This document shows positions 5,445 to 6,994 of a stretch of 6,994 bases of DNA, piece after piece; position 1 is the stretch's first letter, and every line of letters starts with the position of its first letter. The translations under genes were made by a program, and so were the position numbers. The notes beneath the pieces are model-generated. The model had not been told where the DNA came from and did no database searches. It saw only the letters and a program-made list of their open reading frames with translations. Source of the DNA: an uncultured bacterium (lineage in GTDB: Bacteria > Bacillota > Clostridia > Lachnospirales > Lachnospiraceae); the NCBI GenBank assembly GCA_937916345.1, contig CALFUE010000082.1, positions 1-6,994 on the forward strand, written 5' to 3'.

Positions 5445-6865
5445 TTGTCATAATAACTCTCGGAATACGGGAAATTGTTGTAAATATCCGGATTCAAGGC
5501 TGTGGTCTGACCGGCGTCCACCCCCTCAGATTTCTCCTTCTGAAAGAGTATCTTTATCGTGAAGACACAGAGCTTTACATCCAGCCAGAAGGAATAATTC
5601 TCGATGTAGATCAGATCCAGCTTCAGCTTGTCATAGGGTGTGGTATTGTATTTGCCGTAAACCTGGGCGTAGCCCGTCAGCCCTGCCTTCATTTTTAACC
5701 TGAATGGAAACTCCGGTATGATCCCGGTGTATTTCGCGCAGATATCATCCCTCTCCGGTCTCGGACCAACCACACTCATTTCTCCCTTCAATATATTAAA
5801 GAGCTGGGGAAGCTCGTCAAAGTGGAGTCTCCTGATGACACGCCCGGTCTTTGTCACTCTGTCATCATCCGAGGAATAGAGACGGCTGCCGTTCTTCTCT
5901 GAATCTGCTTTCATAGAGCGGAACTTGTAGATCAGAAACTTTTTCCCGCCCTTTGTCAATCTCTCCTGTTTGTAGAACACATTTCCCTTATCCTCGAACT
6001 TTATCGCGACAGCTATCACCAGCATTATAGGTGAGGTAATGATTATCGCAAGGAGTGATACCACTATGTCAAACAGGCGCTTTATGAAACTCTGGGACAC
6101 TGACAGTCCTACATTCCTGGTGAGAAAGAGCGGCGTATCAAAGAGATCTATACGGTCTGAGGCCTTGATCATAATGTCCGAGACCTTCGGCAGGGCATAG
6201 CATCTGATATCATGCCAGTAACAGTACTTCATTATATGATTCCTCTCGTGGGAGGGGATATCCGCGATCAGCACTGTGTCATAATCGTGAACCTTGTGCT
6301 GTATATTTGCCATACCCTCGGAAAGAGATATCCTCTCCCTGACCTGATAACGGTCAAAACGACTGTGAACCTTTTCCTCCAGAGGCTTCGGATCAATATC
6401 CCCGTAGATCAGCAGTATCTGGTATGCGGGGTAAATACGGGCGTAGAGGAATCTGGTAGTCATGGTCCAGATAATGCACAAAGCCAGCTGCGTCACCGTC
6501 AGGATCAGGAACGGGCCCAGGTATGTCATATCGAGAAAACTTTTTTTACCGATCAATAACAGTATCAGATATGAGACGGCATTTACTATACCGATAGAGA
6601 TGGCCTGGGAGTAGAGCACATCGATATTTCTCATGTACCCTATCTTTAAGGCCGAAAAAAGAAGCAGCAATACCAGAAGTATCACGGCATATATAGCAAG
6701 TATCGCCAGATGTCCCCTCTCGAACTCCCTGAATCTCCTGAGGTTCGCAAAAGCGGACTGATACATGACATTGTATGCGAAGGTCTGTATCGCCAGAAAA
6801 ATTATGGAGGATATTATCAGCAATATATTTTTGTATTGATAATATCTTGACTGATAGGTGTTCAT
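5441..6865 (-). CDS. Polyprenyl glycosylphosphotransferase (initiating sugar-phosphate transferase)
   Basis: This 474-residue membrane enzyme transfers a sugar 1-phosphate from a UDP-sugar to undecaprenyl phosphate, starting polymer synthesis. The N-terminal part has four predicted helices (about 13-35, 52-74, 84-106, 115-140), then a soluble Rossmann-like region (148-250). The C-terminal bacterial sugar transferase domain begins at SFIKRLFDIVVS (259-270), whose membrane helix carries SPI near its middle, as in re-entrant helices of this family. Further motifs are YKQERLTKGGKKF (298-310), YKFRSM (313-318), FDELPQLFNILKGEMSVVGPRPE (349-371; D350 and E351 fit the catalytic Asp-Glu pair) and AGLTGYAQVYGKYNTTPYDK (394-413). 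The nucleotide-fold loop (IYGDIDP) lacks a GxGxxG pattern. A 30-residue tail after the domain has four tyrosines. The start at 6863-6865 lies 1 base after the upstream gene's stop codon, with an AAGGGA-like site before it. Sugar specificity (glucose, galactose or HexNAc) is unknown. Confidence 0.93.
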   Translation of the reverse strand: MNTYQSRYYQYKNILLIISSIIFLAIQTFAYNVMYQSAFANLRRFREFERGHLAILAIYAVILLVLLLLFSALKIGYMRNIDVLYSQAISIGIVNAVSYLILLLIGKKSFLDMTYLGPFLILTVTQLALCIIWTMTTRFLYARIYPAYQILLIYGDIDPKPLEEKVHSRFDRYQVRERISLSEGMANIQHKVHDYDTVLIADIPSHERNHIMKYCYWHDIRCYALPKVSDIMIKASDRIDLFDTPLFLTRNVGLSVSQSFIKRLFDIVVSLLAIIITSPIMLVIAVAIKFEDKGNVFYKQERLTKGGKKFLIYKFRSMKADSEKNGSRLYSSDDDRVTKTGRVIRRLHFDELPQLFNILKGEMSVVGPRPERDDICAKYTGIIPEFPFRLKMKAGLTGYAQVYGKYNTTPYDKLKLDLIYIENYSFWLDVKLCVFTIKILFQKEKSEGVDAGQTTALNPDIYNNFPYSESYYDK

Positions 6866-6866
6866 A

Positions 6867-6994
6867 TCACTTTCCCTTCAGTTCTTTTCTGAAAAATGAA
6901 CGGAGTTTCCACCATCTGGTATTCTTGATATGGTTCAGTTCATCATTGAGCCTGGTCAGTTCCTTCTCGTATGCGCGCATATCCGCATGGAGCC
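6867..6994 (-). CDS. C-terminal end of an unidentified protein (5' part beyond the window), probably glycan-related
   Basis: Translating the minus strand from the window edge to a TGA at 6867-6869 gives 41 open residues. The first 23 (from LHADMRAYEKEL to NHIK) have a heptad-like pattern of leucines and charges, suggesting a coiled coil. They are followed by NTRWWKLRSFFRKELKGK, a basic, aromatic tail. Ends of this kind (coiled coil plus an aromatic-basic tail) are common on large glycosyltransferases and methyltransferases in surface-polysaccharide clusters, where they may mediate membrane or partner binding. It lies 1 base from the start of the sugar transferase gene, so it is the preceding gene of the same operon. 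The reading frame is well supported by this junction; the function of the whole protein cannot be judged from this fragment. Confidence 0.7.
   Translation of the reverse strand, partial: LHADMRAYEKELTRLNDELNHIKNTRWWKLRSFFRKELKGK

Overview
The window looks like a chromosomal segment from an anaerobic Firmicute, most likely a Lachnospiraceae-type Clostridium relative (Butyrivibrio/Roseburia-like). This is an inference from the protein families, not a database result. The evidence is a Lachnospiraceae-style polyprenyl glycosylphosphotransferase, Gram-positive TagB/TagF- and TagG/TagH-like proteins, and a stand-alone PurO-type IMP cyclohydrolase. All genes lie on the minus strand, so transcription runs from the right end to the left end. 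The window contains no tRNA, rRNA, CRISPR array or insertion sequence that I can see.

Right end to about 863: a tightly packed operon for a cell-surface polymer. Six complete genes and one cut-off gene are separated by 6 bases or fewer, or overlap. In order of transcription they are: the C-terminal end of an unidentified protein with a coiled coil and a TRWWKLR tail (6867-6994, cut by the window edge); an initiating sugar-phosphate transferase (5441-6865); a GT2 glycosyltransferase (4692-5444); a CDP-glycerol glycerophosphotransferase-family protein (3564-4685); an ABC-2 permease (2789-3589); its ATPase (1996-2787); and a second CDP-glycerol glycerophosphotransferase-family protein (863-1999). 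A coherent reading is that the membrane transferase loads the first sugar phosphate onto undecaprenyl phosphate, the GT2 enzyme and the two TagB/TagF-like enzymes extend it with sugar and polyol-phosphate units, and the TagG/TagH-like transporter exports the lipid-linked polymer. That describes a teichoic-acid-like or phosphopolyol-containing capsule made by the ABC-transporter route. No Wzx flippase, Wzy polymerase or CDP-glycerol synthesis gene is in view.

Left end (1-862): an 81-base gap holding a plausible promoter and a strong ribosome binding site, then purO, the last-step enzyme of de novo purine synthesis and unrelated in function to the polymer operon. Just beyond purO is a compact imperfect hairpin (17-48) whose tip is the unusually stable GCGAAGC mini-hairpin. 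It lacks a U-tract and is the least explained element here.

I see no clearly new system. The content is a recognisable surface-polysaccharide operon next to a housekeeping gene. The intergenic hairpin, the paired TagB/TagF paralogues around the transporter, and the tyrosine-rich tail on the transferase are the points most worth checking.
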